Below are positions 1 through 11,478 of a stretch of DNA of 64,000 nt, piece by piece (positions within the stretch are counted from its first letter, which is position 1; each line of letters begins with the position of its first letter). The DNA comes from Selaginella moellendorffii (lineage: Eukaryota; Streptophyta; Lycopodiopsida; Selaginellales; Selaginellaceae). Where the stretch lies: positions 148,973 to 212,972 of the forward strand of contig NW_003314390.1 of the NCBI RefSeq assembly GCF_000143415.4. The letters run 5' to 3'. The notes below the pieces were generated by a model. It had not been told where the DNA came from. It worked only from the letters and a program-made list of their open reading frames with translations, and ran no database searches. A program made the translations under genes and the position numbers.

Positions 1-1516
1 CGTCCGTAGATGCATATACGGAGGTTGGGTTCGAGTCCCGACCCTCTAGTGCTTGGGTTCGAGTCCCAAATCACTAGGGCGTGGTGATGGTTTGGAATAT
101 GAGGACACTCATATTTCGGTGGTCATGGACTCTCAGTGGGGAGACTGGTTTGGGCACACCGCCAAGCGAGGGATGCCTCGGAGTCGTGATGCACGGTTAG
201 ATTGCTTAGTGTGAAAGCTCAGCATATCTAACTTGAACACTTTGGTGCAAGTGGCACAAAGGTCGTGGTGAGTGAGATGGGGACACCTAATCTCAGTTGC
301 TATGAACTCTTGGCCGTAAGGGCTAGCTTGGGTGCACCGCCAAGTGTGGGGGATGCCCCCGGGGTTATAGTCAACAACTTGGAGGTCTAGAAAACCAAGT
401 ACCTCTTGGCAACTCTGTTAAGGTGCCAAGGTGAGATCACTAGGTGATCTTATGGCCAGAAAAGGACAAGGTCCTTGGTTGGCTAAGGGATGAAGTTCCT
501 GGTTCAAAATGTTGAAATTGAACTGTTTAAGGTGGTGTGGCTTGGTCGTGATAACCAAGTGGGAAGAGCACCTAAGGGAAATAAACTATGTCCGTGCGAT
601 GGCATAGTGAGTCCGAGGAAAGTAGTCTCTATAAAAGACCCATGGGAGGGTCACGAAGTTGGGCCGTGGATAGAGCCCATAGCAGAAGATGCTAAAGAGA
701 CGTACTAGGGGTGAACATCCTCCGGACTTGGCAAAGAAGAGTCTTTGCTATGGAACTGAAACAATACCTCAAGGAGGGAGGTAGAGATTCGATGTTGCTT
801 GGTGCAACAATCAACGGATAGGAGCAAAAGATGAATGGCCAAGATAGGGCCGTGGAATCCCTTGGAAGGAATCCAAGTGACAAAGTTAGGCGAGGAACAC
901 TAATGTGTTGGACGCTAACAAGTTGCGGGAAAGTGTGTTGCGGGAAAGTGTGTTTCCAAGGAGGGATTCCGAATTGCTCCGATTTGGCAAAAGTTAACTG
1001 GAACTTTGGCACGAAATAGAAGAGAGGATGATAATGCCCTCGAGTAGAGAACTTCTTAGGATGGGAAGTGGAGTTGCACAAAAGGTGCAAGGCAAGGTGT
1101 CGGAGACACCTAGGAAATTGACTCCAAGAAGTCAAAATTCAAAGTTCCAAAGTGCAAAGGTTATATCGATGGAAATTGAGACTACTCGAGAAGGAGTAGT
1201 GGGATTGACTTAGAGAAGGGTTTCTAAGAGGTTTAGTGAGAACTAAACCAATAAAAGGAGAGAACCACTCCTTGTGGTCCAATCAGTCTCTAAGTTGGGG
1301 AGACTACCCTCCTTAGAGGATAGGCAAGGCATGGTGAGCCTTTGGTGTCAAACCATTGAGGCATATGCAAAAGGCATGGTGAGCCTTCAATGTCAAACCA
1401 TTGACAAATATTGGCTAGGTGCCAAGGATGGAAATGGTAACACATACGAGTGTTACTTTACAAAATGGTTTACCGTTCGATGAGGACATCGAACTTCGTC
1501 TATGGGTGGTGGAGTT
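1..1516. other. Repeat-rich stretch without a recognisable gene
   Basis: No supportable gene. Two diverged related blocks occur near 70-180 and 250-360; both contain a GTGGTGA..GGACAC segment and a CACCGCCAAG segment, so this looks like decayed dispersed repeat. The short open frames here have no recognisable domain. Confidence 0.5.
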
Positions 1517-3270
1517 GTGAGACACAAAATCCCTAGGCCCCAAAGTGGAGCCGGAAGGGCGCCACATGGTAGTGGCCGAAGTGAGAGCCAAACGAGCGTA
1601 ACACGTTTGGACCAAAAGCTCCGACTTGAAAAGTCAAGAGCGGGAGTGGAACTCCCAACGAAGTGCCCGAGGAACGAGCACGAAGCGAGCAAAAGGTGAG
1701 GCTCCAAAAAGGGACCCAAAAGGACCAACACATGACACGTGGGAGTGTCCGAGATGGACTCGAGTTGGAGTCCGAAGTGGAGTCCGAGATGGACCCGAGT
1801 TGGAGTCCGAAGTGGAGTCCGAGGTGGACCCGAGATGGACCCGAGTTGGAGTCCGAAGTGGAGTCCGAGATGGAGTCCGAGGTGGACCCGAGATGGACCC
1901 GAGTTGGAGTCCGAAGTGGAGTCCGAGATGGACCCGAGATGGAGTCCGAGATGGAGTCCGAGGTGGACCCGAGATGGACCCGAAATGGAGTCCGAGATGG
2001 AGTCCGAGATGGACCCGAGATGGAGTCCGAGATGGAGTCCGAGATGGACCCGAGATGGACCCGAGATGGAGTCCGAGATGGAGTCCGAGATGGAGTCCGA
2101 GATGGAGTCCGAAGTCGAGACCGAGACCGGGACCGAGACCGGGACCGAGACCGAGACTGAGACCGAGATCGGGACCGAGACCGAGACCGAGGCCGAGGCC
2201 GAGACCGAGCCCGAGCCTGAGTCCGAGTCCGAATCCGAGTCCGAGTCCGAGTCCGAGTCCGAGTCCGGAGCCTGAGAGGGTGAAAGCCCAAAGCGTTCGT
2301 CTCCAAGACCCTGGGGGGTTTGGTGAGCCCCAAAAGTATAGTAGGGGGAGGACTGCAGTGGAGCCAGTTTGGCCAGGAAAGGCCAGTTTGGCCCAGGAAG
2401 GCCAGACTCAGTGTTGGGTGATGAGCTGCCCACTGGGAAGTCCAAGACTAGAGTGAACACGGACCGACAAGCGGGGTAGCTTGGTGAAGTGTTCAAGAGC
2501 CGGCTCTAGTTCCCCCGGGAGATCGACTGGCCGATGCTCCCAGTCCAAGTGTGGGTGGCACTACCTACTTGGATACCTGGTGTGGCTCAATGGAACCTCG
2601 CTCTAAGCCCATGGCTAGAGCACCTAAAGGCGATAGGTGGGGAGAGTACCCAGGTGGCTCGCGTAAGGCCACGGTGTTCCGAAATGTTGTCCCAAAGGCC
2701 CAGACTGTGGAAAGGAAGAGGAGCAGTCCTCTGGGGTAGTGACCAAGGACACAGTCATGTGGTGAGGAAGTCCCAGAGGATCGTGGGACTTAGTGGTCGG
2801 GCCTGTGGGCCTCGATCCAGTGGCAGTGTTGGCAAACACGGCCAGGGGCAGAAAGGGACTTGGTAGGAACTGACAAAGGGACTATGAGGAAGGCAATTCC
2901 CCAGGTCTGTGGGCATCCTAAGGATGCTAAGGAGTGGATCCAGGATGACCACTCGTGGACACATGGCCCAGTCTTGGAGAGACGAGGTGGTGATGCAAGT
3001 GGTGTTGAACCACTAGTGCAGCAAAGGTGAATGGGCATGGCCTTAGCGTAACGGGCCGAGATGTCAGTGGTACCTTTGGGTGTCGGTCTCGGGACCGGAC
3101 ACGTGGGGCACTTGGACCAGGTGCAAGTGTGGAGTGGCATGGATGCCATTCTTGGGGCTAGCAAGTCCCAAGTCCTGAATTGGACTGATGGAGGTTGTGA
3201 ATGAGACTCCGCCAAGTAGTCGGAGGTGTGGTTAAGTGACTAAAGTAGAATGGAAAATTTAGTCGCTTAC
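1517..3270 (+). repeat. Left arm of a long inverted repeat
   Basis: This segment reappears in reverse complement at 3806-5573. Landmarks occur in mirrored order: GTGAGACACAAAATCCCTAG at 1517 matches its complement ending at 5573; the block around 2470-2590 matches 4490-4600 almost base for base; the segment ending TTTAGTCGCTTAC at 3270 matches GTAAGCGACTAA at 3806. The arm contains the hexamer satellite at about 1740-2275. Long open frames here are by-products of a 6-bp periodic sequence that lacks stops and are not called as genes. Confidence 0.85.
1740..2275 (+). repeat. Degenerate hexamer satellite (GAGTCC/GACCCG/GAGATG)
   Basis: About 540 bp built almost entirely of 6-bp units of the form GAGTCC, GAGATG and GACCCG. 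The 3' part drifts into GACCGA and GAGTCC monomers. The mirrored arm carries the complementary array at about 4795-5345. The order of units differs between arms, as expected from slippage or unequal exchange. Confidence 0.9.
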
Positions 3271-3805
3271 ACAAGAAAGGCCAATATGACCAAGGAAAGC
3301 TATACCCACATGATGGGTGATGATATAACCATTAAGGAATCTAAAGGTAGGGTAAACACACATAGACAAGTGGGGTAATTTGGTGAAGTGTTTAAGAGTT
3401 GGCTTTAGCTTCCTTGGGAGATTGAATGGCCGATACTGTAATGCACCTTATCTTTCTCCCCTTAAGCCAACTGGAAAAGGGGCAATTGCTTGATGAGAGA
3501 GCCCTTAGTGGCTATTTTATCCCCATTTATCCCCCAAGGTTCCAAAGATCCACAGTGATAGTATATCTAAATCTTATCCCATAATTACATGCGCTACACT
3601 ACTGTAGCGCATCTTATCTCTTTCCCCTTAAGCCAACTGGAAAAGGGGCAATTGCTTGATGAAAGAGCCCTTAGTGGCTATTTTTTCCCCATTTATCCCC
3701 CAGGATCCACGGTGACAGTATATTCAAATCTCATCCCATGATCACATGCGCTACAGATACTCCCAATCCAAGTGGAGGTGGCACTACATACTTGGATACC
3801 TAGTT
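3271..3805. repeat. Palindrome spacer with a tandem ~160-bp duplication
   Basis: This is the loop between the inverted arms. Two tandem copies of a ~160-bp unit (about 3438-3600 and 3602-3757) share the CTTAAGCCAACTGGAAAAGG segment and end in ACATGCGCTACA. A perfect 9-bp hairpin (TGCGCTACA, 4-nt loop) sits at their junction, 3590-3611. The part at 3275-3440 is a diverged direct copy of about 2370-2550 of the left arm, so the structure is nested. Confidence 0.8.
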
Positions 3806-5573
3806 GTAAGCGACTAATTTTTCCATTCTACTTTAGTCACTTAACCACACCTCTGACCACTTGGAGGAGTCTCATTCACAACCTCCATAAGTCCAATTCA
3901 GGACTTGGGACTTGCTATCCCCAAGAATGGCATCCATGCCACTCAACACTTGCACCTGGTCCAAGTGCTCCACGTGTCCGGTCCCAAGACCGACATCCAA
4001 AGGTACCACTGACATATCGGCCCGTTACGCTAAGGCCATGCCCATTCACCTTTGCCGCACTAGTGGTCCAATACCACTTGCATCACAATCCCGTCTCTCC
4101 AAGATTGGGTCATCCGTCCACGAGTGGTCATCCTAGATCCACTCCTTAGCATCCTTAGGATGCCCACAGACCTGGGGAATAGCCTTCCCCAAAGTCCCTT
4201 TGTCAGTTCCTACCAAGTCCCTTTTCTGCCCATGGCTATGTTCACCAACACTGCCACTCGATCCAGGCCCACAGGCCTGTCCACTAAGTCCCACGGTCCT
4301 CTGGGACTTCCTCACCACACGACTATGTCCTTGGTCACTACCTCATAGGACTGCTCCTCTTCCTTTCCACAGTCTAGGCCTTTGGGAACACATTTTGGAA
4401 CACCGTGGCCTTACGCGAGCCACCTGGGTACTCTCCCCGCCTTTCGCCTTTAGGTGCTCTAGCCATGGGCTTAGAGCGAGGTTCCGTTGAGCCACACCTG
4501 GTATCCAAGTAGGTAGTGCCACCCACACTTGGACTGGGAGCATCGGCCAGTCGATCTCCCGGGGGAACTAGAGCCGGCTCTTGAACACTTCACCTTTGTC
4601 GGTCCGTATTCACTCTAGTCTTGGACTTCCCAGTGGTCAGTTCATCACCCAACACTGGGTCTGGCCTTCCTGGGCCAAACTGGCCTTTCCTGGCCAAACT
4701 GGCTCCACTGCAGTCCTCCCCCTCACTATACTTTTGGAGCTCACCAAACCCCCCAGGGTTTGGGAGACGAACGCTTTGGGCTTTCACCCTCTCAGACTCG
4801 AACTCGGACTCGGACTCGGACTCGGACTCGGACTCGGACTCGGGCTCGGGCTCAGTCTCAGCCTTGGCCTCGTTCCCGGTCCCGGTCTCGGTCCCGGTCT
4901 CGGTCTCGGTCTCGGTCCCGGTCTCGGTCTCGACCTCGGACTCCATCTCGGGTCCTTCTCGGTCCATCTCGGACTCCATCTCGGACTCCGTCTCGGTCCA
5001 TCTCGGACTCCATCTCGGGTCCATCTCGAACTCTGTCTCGGTCCACCTCGGACTCCATCTCGGACTCCATCTCGGGTCCATCTCGGACTCCATCTCGGAC
5101 TCCATCTCGGATCCATCTCGGACTCCGTCTCGGTCCACCTCGGACTCCATCTCGGACTCCATCTCGGGTCCATCTCGGACTCCATCTCGGGTCCATCTCG
5201 GACTCCGTCTCGGTCCACCTCGGACTCCACTTCGGTCCACCTCGGACTCCATCTCGGACTCCACTTTGGACTCCATATCGGACTCCACTTCGGGTCCCTC
5301 TCGGACTCCAACTAGGGTCCGTCTTGGACTCCATCTCGGACACTTCCATGTGTCATGTGTTGGTCCTTTTTGGTTCCCTTTTTGGAGCCTTGCTTATTGC
5401 TCGCTTCGTGCTTGCTCCTTGAGCACTTTGTTGGGAGTTCCACTCCCGCTCTCGACCTTCCAAGTTAGAGCTTTTAGTCCAAACGTGTTACGCTCGTTTG
5501 GATTTTACTTCGGCCATTACCACGTGGCACCCTTTCCAGCTCCTCTTTGGGGCCTAGGGATTTTGTGTCTCAC
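3806..5573 (-). repeat. Right arm of the long inverted repeat
   Basis: Reverse complement of 1517-3270. It carries the satellite in complementary form (GGACTC/CGGGTC/CATCTC units, about 4795-5345). Outside the satellite the arms look very similar, which suggests a recent origin or ongoing conversion. Transcription through the locus would give a long hairpin RNA. Confidence 0.85.
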
Positions 5574-5990
5574 ACTAGTGTGGCTTATTAGAACCTCGCT
5601 TTAGCCACATGGCTAGGGCACCCAAAGGTAGAAGGTGGGGAGAATACCCACGAGGCCTATGTAGGTCTATAGTGTTTCGAAATGTCATCTCCTAGACTGT
5701 GGAAAAAAAGAAAATCAATTCTCTTGTGTAGTATGACCAAAGATATAGTCACATTGTGAGGAAGTCCTAAATGTTAGTGGGACTTAGTGGTTGGGCCTTC
5801 AAGCCCTTACCCAATAGCAGTATTGGCAAATACAGCCATGGTAAAGAGGGATTTGGTTGGGATTGAAGTAAGGATATTGGGGAAAGGTGTTCCCCTTATC
5901 TCTAGGCATTCTAAGGATGCTAAGGTGTAGTCTAAGATGACCACTCATAAACAAATGGCTTAGTCTTTGAAAGATGGGACTATGGCATGG
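5574..5990 (+). repeat. Diverged direct copy of part of the palindrome arm
   Basis: The sequence from about 5577 resembles 2585-2960 of the left arm in the same orientation (the GGAACCTCGCT..CCATGGCTAG block and the following AGTGTTTCG block), with many substitutions. It is an older copy of the same repeat family. No gene is seen. Confidence 0.6.
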
Positions 5991-6923
5991 GTGGTCTTCT
6001 CTCTGTTTGATTTTATCTTATGTACAACCCAAAAAGAAGGGGGATTATTGTCATTTTTCACTATTGTTTCTTGTTCAACTTGCTCCACATGCACAGGGAC
6101 CTTGCTATGATTCCCTACCCTACACTAAGGCAAAATGATTTGTTAATTGTGTTGATTCATTTGTTTTTCTTAACTTTGCATATTGTGAACTGCATGCACT
6201 CACCCTTGATAACTCAGTGCAGATTCAATGCCAATCAGAACTAGTTTTCACAATGGATTGCTGGTCAATATGGTCAACATAACAGTCAAAATTCAAATAG
6301 CAGTAACAGCTGATGCTGATCTTGAAATTTTTTTCCTCTTAGATAATCTCTCAACTAACAAACTTGTCTAAATCAAAATACATTGAAGCTACCATACATT
6401 TATTATGGAATTGTTTTGCTTTGCTTATACAAAATGGGGCATGTAAACCAAATATGGATTTACTCTGAAAAAGACACAGCAACATTGACAATGACAACAC
6501 AGGAGCTTTGCATTGTTGTCTCCATCAACAATCTTTAGGGCAATTAAGAGAAAATGAAATAAGCATAGTGCGAGGACAATTTAGTGGTGGTGTGTTGCTT
6601 CACGAATGACCACTCGCTTGCGCTGTTCAGTAGAGGTGTTGTCTGCAAATCAAGGAAACATGGAAAAATATAATTCTTATGAATGATCAACTTATTTTTA
6701 ACACCAAAACTTCTTCATAAGCTAATACTAAAACCTCTGCAAGAGGTGAAATAGTTTGATGTCATTGGTTCTCCTAGTCGTTGTGAAACCAAGCAAGGGC
6801 CTTATAAAATAAGTAATTGCCCCTTTGTCCGATCCAGATAAGGTCACTCAACCAAGTTAAGTGTTATAACAATGAGTGAACGCGAAAGGGTTAAAAATAG
6901 TGCTTAAGTCAAATGTTACAACT

Positions 6924-6935
6924 TGGTATCAGAGT
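6924..6935 (+). other. Retrotransposon primer binding site remnant
   Basis: TGGTATCAGAGT is one base from the 12-nt match to the 3' end of initiator tRNA-Met used by plant LTR retrotransposons. It follows a TGTTACAAC-like LTR end. The matching site in copy B is at 13935. Confidence 0.5.
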
Positions 6936-8169
6936 TAGACCCTAGTCCACAAAGGACTGTGGACCAATGGGTCTTTTCTGGGACACGTCTAACTGGAACC
7001 TAATCATCAAAGGACTGATAAAAGAATAATCTTGGAAGGTTCAATGTGGGGGTTATATAAAAAGTAGCAGGGTCGCTACCTACAGCAGAACCATGCACGT
7101 TTTTTGGTGGATAAAACACAAAACTGGGATCGAGGCCGGGTGCAAAGGTATGAGGGATTCCTTTAGTCACTAAATATAACGATCTACTAGAAATTTGACA
7201 ATTTTCTGTGCCTTAGGCATGACAAGGAAGTTAATGAATGTCAAAGTCATGTGGAGCAGGCTACATATAGCTTTCTAGTGTGAAACTGCCGATTGATGCC
7301 GATTCCTAAAGCATGAACTGGAACAAATCTTGAGAAAGATTGCCGAGAAAGAACCACTTCTGGTAACTCCATTCTGTTGTGGGGTGTACCTGAAACAAAA
7401 CTAGCACTGGATCCCTTCCCGTTCATAATAACAAAAGAATTCGTTAGACAAGTACCTGCCACCACTGTCGTAGTGAAGAACTTGAAGCCATAGACCTGTT
7501 GCCACCTCAACCTTTGTTTTGAAAAGCTAGAATATCTGCATGACTTCAGATGACGCATCAGCTTCACTTCCACCTTCCTTGTATATATGTTTCTGTGTGA
7601 ACGTAGCAACATGCACGGGTATCCAAATGAACCAGTGCTAACGCCTGTGTACAACAAATCTTGAGAAAGATTGCCGAGAAAGAACCACTTCTAGTAACAC
7701 TTGCCTTGATTGATGCCATAGTTGAAGAGAAACTGCCTCCTTGGCTGCTAAAGTGGCACTTGTTGGGATCATAGCTTATATAGCCCACCACATCTACTGC
7801 CATTGGCAACCTTCTCCTATCGCTGGTCCAGTAACTAACAGCTGCTGCGACTGAAGATCACCTGATAGCCCTTGTCTATGATATCACTGACAGACAACAG
7901 AATCTGGCTTATTCTTGGCACAAAATAGACCTCTGCAATCCTTCAGAGCTCCTCTGTAGGTAGTTGAACGATTAGGGAACCTTGGGCAGCCACTGGTATG
8001 GCTGCTTTGTTCACTGTTCAACTGGAGATAGAAAGTGAGGCATATCCAGCACTTCAATTTGAGGGGTCATGTGTAGTGTGGCTCTAGAATCCAGCCATAC
8101 TTCTGCTACTCTGCCTTGGAGATCTCTTGCGCCATTGTTGCGCTAGCTGTTGCTGCATTGAATGCTTGA

Positions 8170-9060
8170 GTGGGCAATCTCGAGCAAAATGTCCATGTTT
8201 TTCACAATGGTTGCAAATATTGCCACCTCCATAGCCGGTCATGTTGCACTTGCACAATATGATTTATTTATATGCCTTTTGTTGCTGCCTGTTATCTCCT
8301 CTTAAACAAGGAGGACGAGTTGATGGTTTCCTTTTCTCACCACTAGGGCTGTCGCTTGAGACCTCGAGGCCTTCCCATGATCGGAAAGCTTTTCCTTTAA
8401 GATTGCAGCCTGCATCTTCTGACAATCAATGTTATTCAGGGTAGTCCATAATGAATCAAACTTTGCATGCCCTCGTAGATAAATTTTTATAGAGATCTTT
8501 TTATAGCATTCAGGAGTAACGCTTGCATATCCACACCTGCTACAGTGTCACCCAGACTGGTGATTTGTGACCGCAGAGTTTTCATCCTGCCCAAAGATGT
8601 GGAGATAGGCTGTCCTGGAGAAAGCTTTAGGCCGAAGAACTCAATCTTCAAATCCACCTTCATCAATTGAGCACTCCCAACGTGTTGTGTAGTAGTGCCC
8701 AATTATCTGTTTCAGGCTTCTTGATATCTAGATGATGGTGAAAATCACGACCTAGCCCCATCCCCATTGATGACAAGGCTTTGCCATTTCGGAGTTCCCA
8801 CTCCAACGCTGCATCAGGATCTTATGGTTGTAGCTCTTTTCCTCTGATCAATGTCACACGGGTCACACGGGTCTCCTTGCTCCAATTGAAGAAGTCTCGC
8901 CCATCATAGATGGGGATTAGAATTGTTTTCATGGTGTTTAGGGACGATCTTGCTCACTTCACAGGTTTCTTGGGCCTAGATGCTCAAAGACACAGTGTCT
9001 CCTTTATGATCTTGTCAGCAACTCAACTAACATCTTTTGCATTTCTTTTGCTGCAATCCT
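8170..9060 (-). mobile_element. Ty1/copia gag remnant
   Basis: On the minus strand 8175-8225 encodes a retroviral-type zinc knuckle, CNHCEKHGHFARDC (CX2CX4HX4C), typical of copia Gag nucleocapsid. Upstream of it (8487-8700, minus) lies a Gag-like stretch. The frame is interrupted repeatedly, so this is a relic. The same region in copy B (about 16260-17140) has lost the last Cys of the knuckle. Confidence 0.7.
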
Positions 9061-9479
9061 AGGTTGACCATGGCTATTGCTAGCTTGATCCTCTCCTCTT
9101 GAAGATCAAATCTTATAACTAGTTAGAAACAAAATAGCAAATCTTGAAGGATATCAAATCCATATTCCATCCATATGAGACGCGACATTACATCCAATGC
9201 ACAACCTGGAAACCCGGCAAGCAACAAGGCCTTTTTCGACCCCTTCTCGTTCATCAAGGTGGAAAAGCTAAGTCGGTGCCAGTTTTGCAGTTGAAATAGT
9301 TTAATGTGCTTCTCCGGGATTGAAAGCCACTGTTATTAGAAAACGAATTGGTTTACACACCGAATGTTAATACCTTTCAATTCTCCATCCAAGATTGAGG
9401 TCGGGAGCCCTAGTCGTCACACAAATTCTTCAAATTAAGAAAAGCTTACAAACCTTACACCGTTTATGCCAGCTCCAAG

Positions 9480-10192
9480 TACAGGCATAATCCGATGGAC
9501 GAGATGGAGGAGCTTGCATGAGTTCTCCTGCAACACCGAGAATTAATCATCAACAATAAGCTTTCCAGCAAAAGAAACAGGCTTTTACCCTGCACCGAGT
9601 CCAAGAACAAGCAAGAGAAGTTGAAATATCAAAGCAATTCTCCTGCAACACCTATTAAGCAAGCCTTCCAGCACAAGAAACAAGCTTACTTTGCACCGCA
9701 GCTGCTGAAAGAAGGATCTGCTGGGCCAGACCGAGCAGAGCGGAAAATCACGTAAGTTCTCCTGCATCAACGATTCATCGTCAACAATATGCTTCCAGCA
9801 CAAGAAATAAGCTTACCTTGCGAGTCCAGTAACAGGCGGGATCGGGACCAGATCCTGAGGTATCTCCTGCAATCAGCAACAAGATCGGTATGAAATGCGA
9901 TTTCGACTTGAAATCCCCCGGAAACACCATGGAAGAAGAACGACGCTCTATCGCTACCGTAATATGCAAGGAAATGCGGCGATCTGAGAGAGAAAGAAGC
10001 GCTAGCAAGCGGCCATCGATGCGTGGGAGGGAAATGATTCAAGAGGAGGAAATCGATCGATTACCTTGCCGGGAACTTCTGCCACTGGCTGCCGCTGCTG
10101 CTGCTGCCGCCGCTGCTTTCCATCCCGCATCATGTCCACAAGCTCGATGCTCGTCGTCGCCGCTCGATCGTCGCCGCCGCGCAGGCGCATTG
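9480..10192 (-). pseudogene. Unidentified multi-exon gene or relic with repeated introns (copy A)
   Basis: No family recognised. A candidate first exon on the minus strand ends in GGCAAG|GTAATC near 10064, with an ATG at 10121-10123 opening MESSGGSSSSGSQW. A TATA-like TTTAAATAG lies near 10233-10245. Downstream are three short introns of near-identical sequence at 9762-9816, 9643-9689 and 9528-9588. They separate exons of 72 bp (9690-9761) and 54 bp (9589-9642), both open in phase 0 and both starting GAGAA. The equivalent block in copy B has small indels that shift the frame, and its first exon is lost. It may be expressed or may be a relic. Confidence 0.35.
9528..9816 (-). repeat. Three homologous short introns (introner-like)
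   Basis: On the minus strand, introns at 9762-9816 (55 bp), 9643-9689 (47 bp) and 9528-9588 (61 bp) each start GTAAGCTT or GTAAAAGC. They continue with a TTTCTTGTGCTGGAAG-like core and end TGCAG, followed by GAGAA. Such similarity between introns of one gene is not expected by chance. The same trio recurs in copy B at about 17940-18240. Confidence 0.6.
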
Positions 10193-10334
10193 GCGCTGAG
10201 AAGAAGGCCCTAGCTTTCAGCCCGCCATTTCCCTCTATTTAAACAAGCCAGGCCTCTGGTACGGCTTGGGCCACATCTTCGTACGTGAGAAGTCCATTAC
10301 GGGCATTTGCTGAACAACACCCGTCCACGACACT

Positions 10335-11012
10335 CTATCTCTTTTCTGCATTGAATCCGGCACGAATTAATCTTTCGGCATCTGGATATGGCCCCAAATT
10401 CCCCCCAAAGAGTGTGTCAACCGAGGAGATCGCCCACCGGCATTGTACCAAAAGCATTCTTATCTTTATCAAAATGACCTTCTTGGGCATATGCTGCCCA
10501 TGGCACTTTGTCAAACAGCAGTTCCACAGCATCCAGCATGCTGCTAGATCCGAATGGTGCCAGCATTTCTCAGAGAGCACTACGTTCCAGGTGACCGCTG
10601 ACAAAAGGAACCCGGGCACTGCTGCTGGAGTCAAGAAGCTGGATACCTCCGGTGGCGCCTGCCGCATTTGCCATAGCTCAGGAGCAGCGAGATTGGTATC
10701 GTCACGCTGTCGATGATCTTGGCGGCGTTCTGCCATGTTCTTGGGTGATCACTCTTCGATCCAATCTTTGACAATCCAGCGAATGGAGAGAGCTCGAAAG
10801 GCGCTACAGGTAGTCTCTAGTGGTGGGATGGGACGCCCAAGGCCATGGAATTCGGCCAGCCAGATAGGGGACGTTGTTGTGTTTAAGCTCACTTTACGGA
10901 TTTCATACAAGAGATCATGCAGGATTCCGGGACACACGGCTCTGTCGTAAATCCTGGTCATGTGCAAGGACTCGAGCAGCTTTTTTTCTACCGGCCTTCT
11001 TTCCAAGTCCAA
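10335..11012 (-). pseudogene. Duplicated unidentified gene fragment (copy A)
   Basis: Two adjacent minus-strand open stretches (10335-10736 and 10749-11012) recur in copy B at 18481-18942 and 18955-19344 with mostly conservative differences. A stop separates them in one frame and the reading runs on in another (around 10720-10790). The stretch at 10749-11012 contains the segment SPIWLAEFHGLGRPI. I do not recognise a domain. It is either a decayed gene or non-coding sequence duplicated with its neighbours. Confidence 0.3.
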
Positions 11013-11478
11013 AATGGTGGAGCTTGTTTCGTGGGATGATCAGTTGCTGATCGTGACTGTGAGAGAAAAAAGGGGGAAGAATGCCCTTGGGTTTTTCGCG
11101 AGGACGAAGTTCGCCAAAAACACTTCCAATGCTGCCACCTTTACGAAGATCCAAGCTCTGTCTGCCGAGAAGAGGCTACTGGCAATCTTTCACGAGCGTC
11201 TTAGCCTCACGATCGAAAAGAGAGCTGCTTCTACAAGGTTCAAAGAATTGTTGCGTGCTCAAATGATGACCGATGACCGGGTTGAAGCTCAGAGTCTGCT
11301 TTGAGCTTACTTCACAAGCTTCCTGGTTTCTGAGCTCCAACAACTCCAAATTCTTTGGAAACTTTCTGTGTTGACAAATGCAATAAGAAATAGAGAATGA
11401 AAGACAATGCATTAACTTGTTTTTATTTTTAAACCACAAAGCAGAATCTTATTATATGTATACAATCCGTGGGCTCTG

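Larger units (their letters stand above)
5992..11340. repeat. Segmental duplication, copy A
   Basis: Most of this interval recurs in the same orientation at about 13110-19520. Shared landmarks include the start TCTCTCTGTTTGA, a primer-binding-like TTGGTATCAGAG, a gag zinc-knuckle region on the minus strand, a block of repeated short introns, and the block ending near GTTGAAGCTCAGAGTCTGC. Copy A lacks about 1.1 kb of retroelement pol sequence present in copy B (14440-15567). It retains about 200 bp near 10097-10297 that copy B has lost. Each copy has its own indels, so most reading frames are broken. Confidence 0.8.

Noticed and set aside
30-62. GGTTCGAGTCCC motifs resembling a tRNA B box
   Set aside because: Two copies 25 bp apart without D-arm or acceptor pairing; probably part of the repeat or a tRNA-derived relic at most.
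1453-2496. Several long open frames over the hexamer satellite (up to 347 aa), and mirror frames at 4581-5604
   Set aside because: They arise because the 6-bp repeat units lack stop codons in most frames; the products are simple Ser-Asp, Arg-Thr or Glu-Ser repeats.
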